Assembly (NCBI GenBank): GCA_009733775.1
Contig: WOGZ01000027.1
Coordinates: forward strand, 124,001-188,000
Reading direction: 5' to 3'
Source of the DNA: Alectoria sarmentosa
Lineage: Eukaryota; Ascomycota; Lecanoromycetes; Lecanorales; Parmeliaceae
Length of the DNA stretch: 64,000 nucleotides
Translations under genes and position numbers: made by a program
The notes under the pieces: generated by a model
Seen by the model: only the letters and a program-made list of their open reading frames with translations
What the model was told of the DNA's origin: nothing
Databases searched by the model: none
Part shown: one piece after another, positions 33,761-45,307 of the stretch
Numbering within the stretch: the first letter of the stretch is position 1
How the letters are laid out: every line of letters starts with the position of its first letter

Positions 33761-34626
33761 TTATTCCTCATAAATCCTGCTAAGACGACGAGCCTCCTCT
33801 TCAAATTGTTCAACGGTGCTAAGACGATGAAGCCTCTTTGCAACATACAACACCCTCTCATCTTGTCTCTCCAACGTAGCTTGCACATCATGCTCAATGT
33901 CTCTCACCTTCTCCGAAATTCCGTCCACTTTCTCAACTATCCTCTTCTCACGTGGCTCACTTGGGTTGACAGTAGTGTTCTCGTTAAGGTCATACTCGCA
34001 CGCCTGCCACATTTTAAGCTGCTCTTGATAGATGTCATTGTGAAGCATGTCAATCACCCTTTGGCTGGGAACGACGTCTGGCTTTTCTCGCAGTGACCTT
34101 GCCTGGATGATGACCCTCATGGCTTCTGGCCAGCATGCTCTGTGCTTTTTCATGACTGTTGTGGATTTTTTGTCAATAATATGCTACGGAGAGGTCGCCA
34201 TTGTGCACATCACTCTGTACTTACTGTATGCAGCCAGCGCAGCGACACCTCCCCCCATATCCCACACTAATACACCTTCCCCTTCCCGCAGGGTCCTGTC
34301 AATGGCGTCGCACACTTCACCAAATATTGAGAGCACGTCTCCCTCGGTGTCACAGTCGAGGGTGGAGGTATTAATGTCAAGATCTGACGCTTTCCTAAAA
34401 CCTTCGCGCTGCAAGTCTGCCTGGGGCTCTTTAGAGATGCAGATGACCTGCGTGATGTTTCTCCTCTGGGGGTGATAGTTCTCAGTCATACTGAGAAGAA
34501 CTTAACACATGTTTATTTGAATCGACGGAAGAGGAAGACCTACGTTCCCAGCCAGACATTAGGAACGATCTCGTCCGCCTCCTTCCATTCTGGAGGTGAA
34601 GGGGTTTTGAGTATGCTTCCTAACAT
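33761..34626 (-). CDS. Dual-specificity-phosphatase fold, catalytically dead
   Basis: Three exons, 34626-34544, 34490-34225 and 34155-33761, give 247 residues with in-phase introns of 53 and 69 bp. The fold reads as a small DSP: EADEIVPNVWLGT at the start, NITQVICISKEP, a ...DVLSIFGEVCDAIDRTL helix, then VLVWDMGGGVAALAAYIMKKH and a helix WPEAMRVIIQARS ending QEQLKMWQACEYD. In active DSPs the loop after VLV is HCxxGxSRS; here histidine, cysteine and arginine are absent and the loop is about three residues shorter. A charged, coiled-coil-like tail of roughly 80 residues follows. It is probably a pseudophosphatase, perhaps a binding protein. Frame conservation across three exons argues against simple decay. 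Confidence 0.78.
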
Positions 34627-36142
34627 TTCTCACAACTGCGAGCAAAGTTTTCTGTCTTTAAAGTGTCTTCGTGCAAATAGGAGACCTAATGAGCGAGGAA
34701 ATGCAGGAAACTTCATCCATAAGCAAACAATGGATCAGGCGACCCGGAAAATACGATAATGCAAACGCAACACTTCCGACTTCGAGAACAAAGACAATTC
34801 AGCGCAAAGAATAGATGATAGTGCCAACGTGCTTTACACGGTCAGCCGAGAGCTTGTGCTCACGAAGTTTACATTTCGGGTAAAGCGAGCATGTGGAGGC
34901 ACCCCTCGCCCGGACAGAGGGCAAAGTAGATCCCAGAAGACGGGTGCCGTTCCTCTGGAGATCCCTCCAATGAAGCATGCTATCCTCTGCCATGCTCACA
35001 TATGTCGCGATAGAGCCTTTCGTCAATCGTGGCGCCAAATCGCATTGAAGATATACAAAACCCCAATTCGTCCCAATACATCGTCCGCCCCTCTCCTCGA
35101 TCTTGCATCTGGCTACAACTATCTCTGATCCATGCGTGACAGTCGTTTAGCCTTGGTGCTCGGAGACTTGGCAGCAGCGAGCCATTACCAACAAAGTGGA
35201 GTGTCAAGGCCACGAAGAGTACAGCAATTTGAGGGCAGCACTTCCGAATTAGGAAAATGGAGCCAAGAAAACGTAGAGCTAATCGAAACGCCTGCGAAGG
35301 AAGCTGCCTCCAATGGCTCTGAACGAGCGTGGAAGGTGTCCGAAAAAATTCAACAAAGTCGGCCCAAAACATAGACAGCAAGCCGTATTGAAACATAGGC
35401 GCTCGATCTGGAGGCCATACGGATAAGTACCAGCTTTCAACAAGATGGAGACGTATTTAGGACGTTGAATAACATGCTGCGGGTTCAGGGGCGATGCGTG
35501 GCCTTTGGCGTCTCTAGTTCCATTCGTTCCATTGACCATATCTCGTTGATAGCATGCAGCAGCTTTTGTGTTGATCTTAGTCTGTCATTTCTCTCTCAAT
35601 ACTTTTGTTGCCGGACTTCAGCGTTGTGTAAAGAACGCTCACGTGTGGATTGCACCTGCTCTGACAGTAATTACAATAGGGTCGTCTGGAGAGCAGGTGT
35701 GCCAGATGTGCCACGTAATCTTTAGTAGTCTGTCAAGTTCAGTTCTAATCGTGTAATGTTCGCTCCAAGTTTGTATGCCAGAGATTTATATCCATATTCT
35801 ACAAAGTGTGTAGGCATTTCGGCTCTGCCGACCAAGAATCTGTGTATTAGCATATAGCACCATCTCAAACTTGGCAGGCGAAGATATGGCAGGAGTGACC
35901 CAGCATGATTGCGCACTGAAGGAAGGAGAACGTTGAGCTTAGCAAATCCCGGAGGTAGGTGCCAAGCCGTCATGTGATAGCGCGGCTAGTGCACTTTCTC
36001 GGGCATGCTTTACATACAAGACCGATTCTGTAAACACCTGCTCGCCTAGAGGTTGTTATTAGCCCTGAGTTGATGCCTTGTAACTACGTTCCACGGTCTC
36101 GAGTCAAGCATTCAGTCCGGAGTTCATTCTCTTCCTCCAACA
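34627..36142. other. Intergenic, possible uncharacterised ORF
   Basis: On minus, 35396-34980 opens 138 codons (MFQYGLLSMFWADFVEFF...) overlapping an 86-codon frame at 35539-35279. Neither matches a known family. The rest, including the 36143 promoter, shows nothing recognisable. Confidence 0.35.
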
Positions 36143-37144
36143 ATGTCCTCCGCTGAGATCACCACGCTTGAGAATGCCGGCAACAAGCCTGCATTCCCGC
36201 TGTCGCCAGAATTGCGTGTCAAGGTCTACGAGGAGCTCCTGATTCACCCACACCGCTCCCTCAAACCCAACGGCTTCGCCCGCTACAAAGCGGGGAGACC
36301 CTATCGCGAGAAAGATTATATCTTTACCAACATTCTCCGGACCTGTCGAACTTTCTACGAAGAAGCTCTTCCAATCCTCTACGGGAAGAACACCCTTGAG
36401 TTTCACGACATTAACTTCAGCAAGCCAGTGCTCCCGTTCCCTGAGGGACATCTTGCCATGGTCAAGCGTGTCGAAGTTGACATCAGTCCCTCCATTTACA
36501 GCAGTGCAGAGAAAATGGGGGGATTCCTCATGACGCTTGGTACATTCGGGGCGAACATCGTCCATCTATCTATTCGCATCCATATGCTTGAGCAAAACGA
36601 TGAATTTGTCCGTGAGAACCACCACAAGCTGCCGCCGCTGCACCTGTTCGACCAATGCTTAGTCGGGGACCATCCCATTGTGCTGGGCTTGTTCTCGCTG
36701 ATGGCAGTGAAGGAGCTGTTCATCGAAATGGAGGACGAGGCCCGCTTCGAGCCAGGTGTCGCCAAAGCACTCAAATGGGCCTTCATGAAATGGGGGACTG
36801 CCGGTGGCCGATCTATTACTATCGAGAAAGGGTGCACGTTGCCACATGAGGAACTCGATGAGGAAGGCCCGTGCCCTGGGTGTGAAAACACGGAGGAGGA
36901 TATCGTCATTGGCACTGCAAATTGGGAGTACAAGGATGACATGCTCACACGCCGAGCTGTTGCAAAGTTTCTTTTCTTAGGTGGCAACTTGAAGAAGCGT
37001 AAGCGAACGAAGGCCGATTCGACGACCAAAAATGTAACCAAGCTGAGGCAGTCTAAGACTACAGCTGCAGCCACAAAACCTACTGCGACAGCTAAAAAGA
37101 CCAAGGCAAAGTCAGCCAAAGCTTCATCCAAGGGAGCAGTCTGA
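36143..37144 (+). CDS. F-box-like / DUF7730-type protein
   Basis: Single exon, 333 residues, start context AACAATGTC. The N-terminus has the fungal F-box-like signature PAFPLSPELRVKVYEELL, then ILRTCRTFYEEALPILYGKN, the hallmark of a very large Pezizomycotina family of unknown function (often annotated DUF7730 or F-box-like). A later CPGC may bind metal (residues about 245-248), with no second pair visible. The C-terminal 50 residues are Lys/Ala/Thr-rich with KKRKRTK, a probable nuclear signal and histone-H1-like tail. F-box proteins recruit substrates to SCF ubiquitin ligases, but for this subfamily that is unproven. Confidence 0.85.
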   Translation: MSSAEITTLENAGNKPAFPLSPELRVKVYEELLIHPHRSLKPNGFARYKAGRPYREKDYIFTNILRTCRTFYEEALPILYGKNTLEFHDINFSKPVLPFPEGHLAMVKRVEVDISPSIYSSAEKMGGFLMTLGTFGANIVHLSIRIHMLEQNDEFVRENHHKLPPLHLFDQCLVGDHPIVLGLFSLMAVKELFIEMEDEARFEPGVAKALKWAFMKWGTAGGRSITIEKGCTLPHEELDEEGPCPGCENTEEDIVIGTANWEYKDDMLTRRAVAKFLFLGGNLKKRKRTKADSTTKNVTKLRQSKTTAAATKPTATAKKTKAKSAKASSKGAV

Positions 37145-38849
37145 CGGAAGGGACTTCAACACGATGCGTAAAGATTTATCAGCGGTCAAATCAGAATCTC
37201 TAACAAACGGCTTCGATACGTACTCTACCCCAAGATGATGGCGTTTACACTGGATGCGCAAAATGTATGCAGCTCTACTTCCAAAGCCTCTAAGACCTTG
37301 AGGCTCGCGCTGACCCAGAAGTAGCCGCTCAAAGCATTTTAGATGTGCACGATGTATCACTCACTCTACTGCCTGCAAGAACACAACTTTCCGCAACCAT
37401 CCAGGGACCAGGCAACATTGCACACAATTGTACCCCAATCAAACAATCGAACGTCGCAGTAGCTATCTAGCATAGACGTAGAAGTATCGAAAGAAGGCAT
37501 ATCCGCATTAATGGTCTCACGTGTGACCAGATAATCGTTCTGAGAGCTTACTTTGAAGTGATTGACAACCAGGTCCCGACAATGTCGCCTGACATTGACT
37601 CGCTCGATCTTAATTCTCTAACATAACTCGCTTGACATCACCCTTATCAAGTCATCTCCCTCCCTCCCTCTTCTCTCAATTGCACGCCCAAGTGTCTTGC
37701 CGCCACATGCAGCCCATCATTTTCTTAGTGACTCCATGGAGCATCACCCGCAATATTCTGCAAGAATCTGCCGTCACCCTCGCAAAAAAAGCAAGTTTCT
37801 TTGAGTCGATACGTCGAGGTATGTATTATCTATCTTTCATCAAAGCCGTCAGCACATTGGGCGGCACGGTGGTGGCATGTTAAGCGGCAGAAGGAAGGTA
37901 GCCGGAAGAATAGATGGGTTGACAGTGTGTGGATGTGCTGGGTCTGAAACGTTCAATCTGGACATGTTCGGTCTGTGTTTGGGGTCCGCGTCCTGAAACA
38001 AGTAGCGGCCACTGTGAACTCCTTGTGTAGTAGTTGAGGGAACGGTGGTATGATCTGGAGGATACCTCGGCGTGGGGGCTCGGTTTTGACATTGTATCCC
38101 GTGGTTGGAGGTATTTAATTAGTATTAGATTCGATTCCTAGCGGCGCTGGAACAATGGTGTTGCGGTGCTTCTTTTTGTCTCATCCCCGCCCAATGTTCC
38201 TCAATGGGTGGAAGGAGACTCTCATCTGGATCGGTGCGGATCAATGATCCGGATCGTTGGGCGCCTTGCTCTTCACGTCATTTAATCAACTCACTCTCGC
38301 TCCGATGGCTTGGGACTCCCGGCGTGTGCGTTCCTCATCCCCTTGGCCTTCTTCCTAGGTCCCGAAACAATGGCGACCCTCGTAGAGCAGAAGGTCGTGG
38401 AAGGCTCTTTGACCCCGATCGAGCTTCAATTTGTAGCTAGACTCGAAACGGTCAGCCACATTGTCGTCATGAGGTGGGAAGGGTATGCTGATCGAAGCAG
38501 TCCCTCGACAATCCCGTCTAGCTTGCCTCAGGGAGGTTAGAGCATGGCTTCTTGACTTGATTGGACATTCCTGTTACCACGGAGAGGGATATCGAAATTC
38601 AGAATTTGCGCTTGGAAAAGGGTTGGGTGTGAAGACGTAGGCAGTCGCAAAAGAGAAGAACAGAAATAAATAAAGTGGATGCTGTCGAAGTGTGATGCAA
38701 TAAAAAGCAGAATCAAGGCGCACATGTAAGACTATTGAAAGACTTATCGTCATTCGATTTCTATAGAGCCTCCTCATTAGATAGACACATAGCCAGCATA
38801 TCGTCGCAAGGTGGAATTTCTCTACTGTTTCTCCGCCTCAGGTCGTATC
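37145..38849. other. Intergenic, nothing firm
   Basis: Only ORFs shorter than about 85 codons, none with a recognisable motif. Pyrimidine-rich stretches occur near 37650-37690. Confidence 0.4.
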
Positions 38850-39103
38850 GACTTTGGCTTCGATACGAGATCACCAGGTTCTCCACCGTTTTCAGCGTGT
38901 TAGAATATGCAAGGCCGAAATTCTACTTCCCACCGGTCCAATGCTCGTTCATGGAGCCTCTCCGCCTCGTCATAGTGACCCTGATTTCGATTCACGATCG
39001 CCAACCCCGCCTGATCCCAAAGGTACCCGTACCCGTTTCCATCAACGCCCGTCGCCCACCGCACGTCGCGTTTCAGCCCTCTGAGACTCGGTTGGTCGCC
39101 CAT
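38850..39103 (-). pseudogene. Tetratricopeptide (kinesin-light-chain type) fragment
   Basis: On the minus strand a 67-codon frame contains GLAIVNRNQGHYDEAERLHE and then RALD, which fits one TPR unit of the fungal NB-ARC/TPR protein family (LA..Y.NQG.Y.EAE.L). No further repeats or domain are adjacent, so it is most likely a stray fragment. Confidence 0.5.
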
Positions 39104-39423
39104 GCATCTGGGCTAGTGTGGCGCTAGAGAGCGACATCAGACAGCAGTCAGCAACTCCCACGCGAAGGGCGCAGTCACCTACCCAGGTCGCGCGACAATA
39201 GGAGCGCGTTCGCCCAATGCCCGATTGGGCTTGAGGCCGGCGCAGAATTTCTGCCAGACTCGGCAAACCTCCTCCTCCTTCCCGAGCATCCCACCATTTA
39301 CCGCTGCCGCTAAAAGAAAATGAAGCCAAAAATGTCTCCGTCAGTCCCAAAAGAGCTGTAAACCACACATTAAGGATCCAAACACCAAACATTATGACGC
39401 TTAAAAAACTGCAAAAAGAAACG

Positions 39424-39567
39424 GGCTCGGGCCGCGATTCGAACTGAAAGATATGAATATGAAATTGGATGAGATTTAGAACAAGGTAGGACATACCGCG
39501 GGGCCTCTCGCAATTTGAACTCAGAGTTAAACCCTAAGCGAGAATCATACCACTAGACCACTCGAGC
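39424..39567 (-). tRNA. tRNA-Pro(AGG) with two introns
   Basis: Read on minus from 39567. Acceptor 5' strand is GCTCGAG. The D arm is TGGTCTAGTGGTATGAT. The anticodon stem CTCGC and loop TTAGGGT carry AGG at 39535-39533. The second anticodon strand is GCGAG. Between positions 37 and 38 sits a 19-nt canonical-position intron (39531-39513). The T stem CCGCG ends at 39497. Then comes a 53-nt insertion (39496-39444) starting GTATGT and ending TTTCAG. After it follow the T loop TTCGAAT, the T-stem strand CGCGG, and the acceptor CCCGAGC with discriminator C at 39424. Removing both insertions gives a full cloverleaf with one A-C mismatch in the acceptor (6-67). Close to known eukaryotic tRNA-Pro(AGG) in all other positions. 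Confidence 0.85.
39444..39496 (-). other. Spliceosomal-like insertion in the tRNA T arm
   Basis: 53 nt, with borders GTATGT and CTTTCAG, an inner TTCTAAAT resembling a branch site about 25-30 nt before the AG, and AT-rich composition. It lies exactly between the T stem (position 53) and T loop (position 54). Size and signals match the protein-gene introns of this window (45-60 bp). Confidence 0.8.
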
Positions 39568-40446
39568 TGAATGACAAAATGGCTCCTAAAGAAATAATTA
39601 TACTCTTTAATAAGACGAAAGCCTATTTTCATCTGATGTCCCGTCCCCTAGCTCGAGGCCCCTCATCTGCAACAGCGCGCTTTCCCAACCATTCACCCCC
39701 CCTTGGGAGAAATGCCAAATCTACCCTCGGCTACATGGCCTGGTCTGAACCCGAGAACGACTGGAAATTGATAACCGATTCATGTGGCGGGTATGCTATT
39801 GGCGGAGGAGGTGGAGTGGAGTTGACTGAAACTCTCACGGAAGGGGAATGAACGCTTCAGGCAGGGCCATCTGGCACAGCGGTAACTACCATGGTCATCT
39901 AGATGAGTCGGCGCCATTGACATGCCATGGAGTCTGTCAAAAAGATTTGCCAGCGGAAGACGGAAGCTCTGGAGGCGAAGGTGCAGGAGCGGATGCAAGG
40001 TACGTAGTAATGGGAGGGGAAGGAGTGATATGATTTAGGTGCTTTGGGTCCACGAAATAGCTATCCGGAAGAACGTGAAGCACTGGGGGTTGAGATGTTG
40101 AAAGTGCTGGTGCAAAGCCGAACGGCATGTGTGGGCGGCATCATCGAAATGCCAATAAACTACTCTATATGATATGCAATGATTCTAGACAGGCATGGTG
40201 AATGGACGGCACTGATGAGAAGTCAACGGACGAATCCACACATTTGTCAAGTGAGTGGTATTGCAGCTATGGAGTATCTCTGTTTTCACACGTAATTATT
40301 ATGCAAATGTCTGGCCCTGGACGATTAATCCAGCTGCCGTTACTTGATCGCTAAAGCGCATATGTGGGTATTGAGCAACATGAGTTCCCTTGATAAAGAC
40401 AACCATGATACTAACCCATCATTCAGACCCGATTGAAGTGTAGAAT
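39568..40446. other. Intergenic between the tRNA and carO
   Basis: Contains the carO 3' flank. A 90-codon plus ORF at 39579 has no recognisable motif and overlaps the tRNA upstream region. Nothing else seen. Confidence 0.45.
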
Positions 40447-41587
40447 TTAGACGTTAGCGCCGGAGGTGGTAGCACCATCGGTAACACCGTTGTGACCGTT
40501 GGCGGCCTTCTCGGGGTTCTGGGTGCCTGGAGTGTATGATGGTCCCTCCTCATAATCGCGGATGTGGACTGCGGAAGTTCAGTGCAGTTCAGAGGCTAAA
40601 TGAGGAGGAAGACTTACTTCCAAGACGTCCTGGTTCAATACCACGGTGGCCCCAGATCAAGAGAGCACCGAAGACTGGCTTAGCCAAAATGTCCAGGATA
40701 CCGTAGAATACAGCCTCAGAATCAGGTGAGATGACGTTGCCACCCTCGGAAAGTCCCCAGGCAATTGGGTAGAGGAACCATAGGAAGGTGGTCCAAGTAC
40801 CGACGATGAGGTATGTTTTTGAGACATCGGGCCCAATCGCAGCTGCGTGCTTGCGGCCGGTCCAGATGAGTGTCCACCCAACCCAGAAGAGAGCGAAGCA
40901 TCCGAAGGTGTAGTAACCCCACTGCGCTTATTGTCAGCAGCCTTCCAATATATTCTTTCGCGAGCGCGTGGTATCGTACCTTGTAGCTAGAAGTGACCAA
41001 GGCGCCGACAAGACCGGTGATGATCATGATCTCATCAATCAAGATGGTGTAGAGGATTGTGGGCCATGGCAGACCAGCAGTGAGGAGTATGTCCATGAGC
41101 AACAAAGGCGTGGTGATGACCCTTGAATCGCATTAGCCTGATTCCCTATCTGATCACGTCACACAGCTTACCAGTCAATGTAGCGAACGTAGAAGATCTC
41201 ACGAAGAGTGCCGGAAACCTTGGGGTTGGTACGGATGAATTCAGGGCGAATGCCAGTCTCTCCCAAGTCGGAGCCCATGGTGAAGTAAGCGATACTGGCG
41301 ACCATGGTGATAGCAGCGGTGATGTAGTGGAAGAGACGGTCTGGGCGAGGCTTGGTGAATGATAGGCCGATGAAGGCGATGCTAGACAAGGCCATCACGG
41401 CGCAGACAGTCTAGCAAGAATCAGCTTGAGACAGATGGAAGCTGAAGATAGTGAGGTGCTTGCTTACCCAATACCAGTCAGATCCATGAGAGGTGATGGC
41501 AATGTCGGAGGTGGCTCCATTGACAAAGTGGTCTCCGTTGGCGTGTATGGCATCGTTCATGCGCTTGAGAACAGGTTGGCTTGCCAT
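40447..41587 (-). CDS. carO: Microbial-type rhodopsin (CarO-like proton pump)
   Basis: Five exons, 41587-41468, 41410-41172, 41121-40980, 40921-40618 and 40568-40447, give 308 residues. It has seven hydrophobic helices. Helix C reads RYIDWVITTPLLLMD: the aspartates (about 119 and 130) have the same 11-residue spacing as the proton acceptor and donor of bacteriorhodopsin (Asp85, Asp96). Helix G carries ILDILAKPVFG, with the retinal-binding lysine (about 248). Having an acid at both positions predicts a light-driven outward proton pump, as in CarO and Leptosphaeria rhodopsin, rather than a NOP-1-type sensor. Retinal would come from CarX in the same cluster. The tail is short and Gly/Asn-rich. 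Confidence 0.96.
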
Positions 41588-43474
41588 CTTGAAAGTATTT
41601 TGCAGCTCGAGATGTGATGGTGTGGTTGTTGATGGGAGTATTGCAGTGGTATGTCAGAGGAAAAGTGAGGTTGGGCCATGTTTGTATTCGAAATTGACGC
41701 TAGCGGATGAAATTCATTAATTGCCATCCGATGACATAGCTCCGTCAAACTGCATCACTTCCCTGCCTCTGTTCACCGCGGAAGGCTCAGGACACGCTTT
41801 CCCAATCTTCCTCCAATCAACCTCACTTCTCTTTTGCTTATCCACACCCAACTGATTGCATGGTTCTCAGCCGAGGTGAGGAGATGGACTCCATGCCCTT
41901 CTGCGTTCTCATCACCTCATGCATGCTATCACCCTCGTGACCCTCTTTGCGAATGCCAATGGTCTCAAGCGCCTTCCCATCCTGCTGTTGCTTCCCAGCG
42001 CTATTATTGGCCAAACCGGAATGTCATGGAAAGGCATGACGCAGCTGTCTTCCGCACATTCCGAGAAGCAGTCGCATCCCAATTCCCCAAGTGGCACATC
42101 AACATCGTTTCAAGTCCCTTTCTTTTTCTCCATGAAATCACCATCAACTGTTGTGGGATTAGCGGCTGAAGTGGCAGCTCATCCCTGCTGCAGCTGCAGA
42201 TTGCTAGGCCGCTATGACCATCCTACAATGAGATTTCCGTTGATGATTAATGCGAGACACTAGCTCTCATTGGCTATCTCGCCCATATCCGATCGAACGC
42301 CGCTTTTTCAACGTCTTTTCTCCCTCTCCTCGGAGCTTCCTACGAGATGGCATTCTGAAAAGTTTCCGATCTCGCTCGGATCGGATGTGGGAACTGTGAT
42401 TTTAGAGTCACTCGTCCATAACGGCGATCGAATGGATATACGGCAACGATTTGGATTGACTCGCTAGCAAATTTTCTTTCTAGGTGCGTAGATTCGTGAT
42501 TTGGTCACCACCATTGAACACGCCATGATGGCGTGCCACTCCCCACTCGATACACGTCATGCAGGAAAAAAAAAGAAAAAGAAAAAACAATGCACTTGTT
42601 CTTGATATCGTACCAATAAGGGCAGGACAATAGCGTCCTTAGCTGCCGTAATTAACCGTCATGCTGCTTTTGAAGAAGCTTTGCGACTGCCGAACCGAGC
42701 CAACCGGGATTGATAGGTTCAATATTCTTGGTAGTGGTAGCCGTTTTATCGATTTGGCGGTGCTTCAAGCTTTTTGCGCCTGGAATCTCGGCAGGGAAAT
42801 GAAGTTGCTCCCGAAACAGCATGGATGGCTTCAAGCTACGAGCGACGAGCCTCGCTTGCGACTTGCGACAGCAAAAGCAAGCGAGCTTGCTGCCCGTAAT
42901 CAAGGTGTGAACCCTGACGAGACAATTTGGCAAACCATCGTGTGGTGTTGCAGCAGCGCTGCATCTCTTGCGATCACGACAAGGAGCATTTGTTCTGTGA
43001 TCTACTCCGCAGAGTTCATTCGATAGCAGTGACACCCTCATAAGGAAATGGTGTTTTGTTCACCGTCATATTACTCCCAGTTAGTCACGTTGATTATGTG
43101 AGTTTGACAACAGTCTTGGAAGTAACGAGTCCGCTCTGGCCAGAGATTGCATTTCTCCCAGCTTGATCAGCCTCACAGAGCGTGTTTGACAGCATGCTTG
43201 GAGAGACGGCCTTTTTCTGCTCAGATTTGTTTCTTGCGGAGCTCGGCTCCGTCTACAGAGTGTGTATGAAAGCAGAGTCGGTTAGGCGAGCCCATTTTAC
43301 TCAGAGGATAGCAAACACGAGTGTGGACATCTATGCCGAAGAGAGTACGCTCATTAGGCTTTCATGAGCTCTTAAGGTATGTAGCATCAAGATGCTACGG
43401 TGTGGAGGATCAATTAATTCATCTTTGTACTATCATCGATTCCACATGACGAAGCCTTGATGCATATGAAACAA
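41588..43474. other. carO-carB intergenic region
   Basis: 1.9 kb holding the carO promoter and the carB 3' flank. Short ORFs occur on both strands but none is credible. An A-rich simple stretch lies at about 42568-42590. No light-response element could be assigned. Confidence 0.45.
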
Positions 43475-45307
43475 TCACCTCCACACACCCTCCCCCAACC
43501 CCTCCAAAGCATCAAACTGAAATGCCGCCATTACCATCATAAACACCATGACCAGTACTGCAATATGCAAGTTCGACAGTATAGGCAAGGCATGCACCTT
43601 GTCGATCTCCTTTACCTCCACCTTCCCCTTGCCTCGCGTATCCCACGGTTTCTCCATCCCAAACACCTCCAAAACTTGCTCACTCGTCATCTTGCTCCCA
43701 GCGAGCAGAATCGGCACCCCCGTCCCAGGATGCGTTGACGCACCCACAAAATGCAGTCTATCGATCGAGGAATGTTTGGTCGATGGCCTGAAAGACAGCA
43801 CATTGAAGAAGCTATGGCTCAGCCCTAGAATAGCGCCTTTGTCCAAGTTGAAGACGTCTTTCCAACTTTTCGGCGTATTGACGATTTCCTTGATCAGCGC
43901 TCCCTGGAGATTTTGAGCACCAGTACGGGCTTCGATGGTTGAGAAGACGGTCTCACGAGCTTTGGTCACCATGGCCTCCCAGTCTTGCTTGCTGTCTACT
44001 TTGATACCTGAGCCTTCCTTTTCATCGAGCAAATGGCCCACAGGTACTAGCACGACGATCGCGTCTTTTCCCTCTGGTGCAGCGGTAGGATCGATCCTTG
44101 ATGGCACGTTGACGTAGAAGGAGGGTTGTGAGGGTATAAGCTGCTTCTTGAAGATGTCGTCGAAGGACTCGCGGTAGGCGTCTGCAAGAAAGATGTTGTG
44201 TGTGGTGAGTTCTGGAATGATACGATTCATTGCCCAGTAGAATGAGATCGAACTGCAGCTTGAGGAGCGTTTTTGTAGTGATGTAGCTTTCGAGGAAGGC
44301 GGGAGCAAGTTGTTGTAGGCGTAGACGAGGTCGGCATTTATGATTACAATATCCGCGGAGATGACCTCACCACTGTCGAGAACAACCCCTGTGGCGCGAC
44401 GGGGATTTGGAGAGACCTGGATTGAGGAAATGGGTGTCGAGAGACGGTATGTGACGCCGTAGCGCTCACCAACGCGAACAAGAGCTGCAACGACGCTGTG
44501 GAAGCCGCCTTTAGGGTACCATATTCCTTCTGCGAGCTCAGTGTACTGAAGAAGGCTGTATGTACCTGGAGCATCGAACGGAGACATGCCCATGTACATG
44601 CTTCCGAAAGTAAAAACCCGGCGCAGGCGCTCAGTCCAAAAATATTTAGAGGCCCGGGAGTAGATGCTTTCAAAAGGATGGAGCGTGAGAAGGTGGCGAA
44701 GGAAAGACGGCCGGGCCATTGAGAAGATGGATGTAAAGTTCTTCTTGAGCACATGGGTCACGCTGAGTTCGTAGTGTCGATGGGCTTCCTGAAGAAAGCC
44801 GAGATACCGTTCGAAGCCATCTTTGCCTTCCCACTTCTCGACTTCATCTTTCATGCGGGAGACATCGGTTGAAAGCTCGAAAGACTCGCCATCACCGAAC
44901 CATAGATTATAGTTGGGCTCACATTTCGTGAGCTCCACGCCTTCGGCTTCGAGGGAGGTGTCCAGGTCATAGAAGGCTTCGCGGAACAGATGGGGGAGTA
45001 GGAGGATGGAGGGGCCTTGGTCGAAGCGCTGCTCTGAAATTAGCCAGTAATTATCTTTTGGAGAGAAGGGAATCGACTCGCGTAGCCATCATGATGTATT
45101 AGGGAACATCGTCCACCAGTAAAACCGTTCTTCTCAAAGACTGTGACACTGAAGCCAGCCTTTGCGAGGCGAGCTGCTGTTGCTACTCCGCCAACACCGG
45201 CCCCTGGTAGAAGGTTTGGTCAGTGTCCGAGTTCTCATTAGGACGTCGGCATACGGAATGAGCGTACCTACAATTATCGCAGTCTTCTGCCTGGACTTCT
45301 CCTTCAT
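43475..45307 (-). CDS. carB: Phytoene desaturase
   Basis: Three exons, 45307-45268, 45203-45082 and 45028-43475, give 571 residues. CarB is the membrane-bound FAD enzyme that introduces the four or five double bases-pairs of conjugation leading from phytoene to lycopene and 3,4-didehydrolycopene. The dinucleotide loop IIVGAGVGGVATAARLAKAG spans the first splice. DGYRFDQGPSILLLP spans the second. Then come VELTKCEPNYNLWFGDG, GTYSLLQYTELAEGIWYPKG, and near the end HFVGASTHPGTGVPILLAGS, the carotenoid desaturase signature. A C-terminal hydrophobic helix (IAVLVMVFMMVMAAF) matches fungal CarB anchors. Intron 2 (45029-45081) has a GC donor (GCGAGT), chosen because it alone joins DGY to RFDQG. Confidence 0.96.

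Noticed and set aside
36496..37131. 211-codon minus ORF opposite the F-box-like gene
   Set aside because: The plus-strand frame carries the family motifs; the opposite frame is an antisense shadow.
45029..45081. Apparent frameshift in carB near 45000
   Set aside because: On re-reading the bases the frame is continuous; the only oddity is the GC donor of intron 2.
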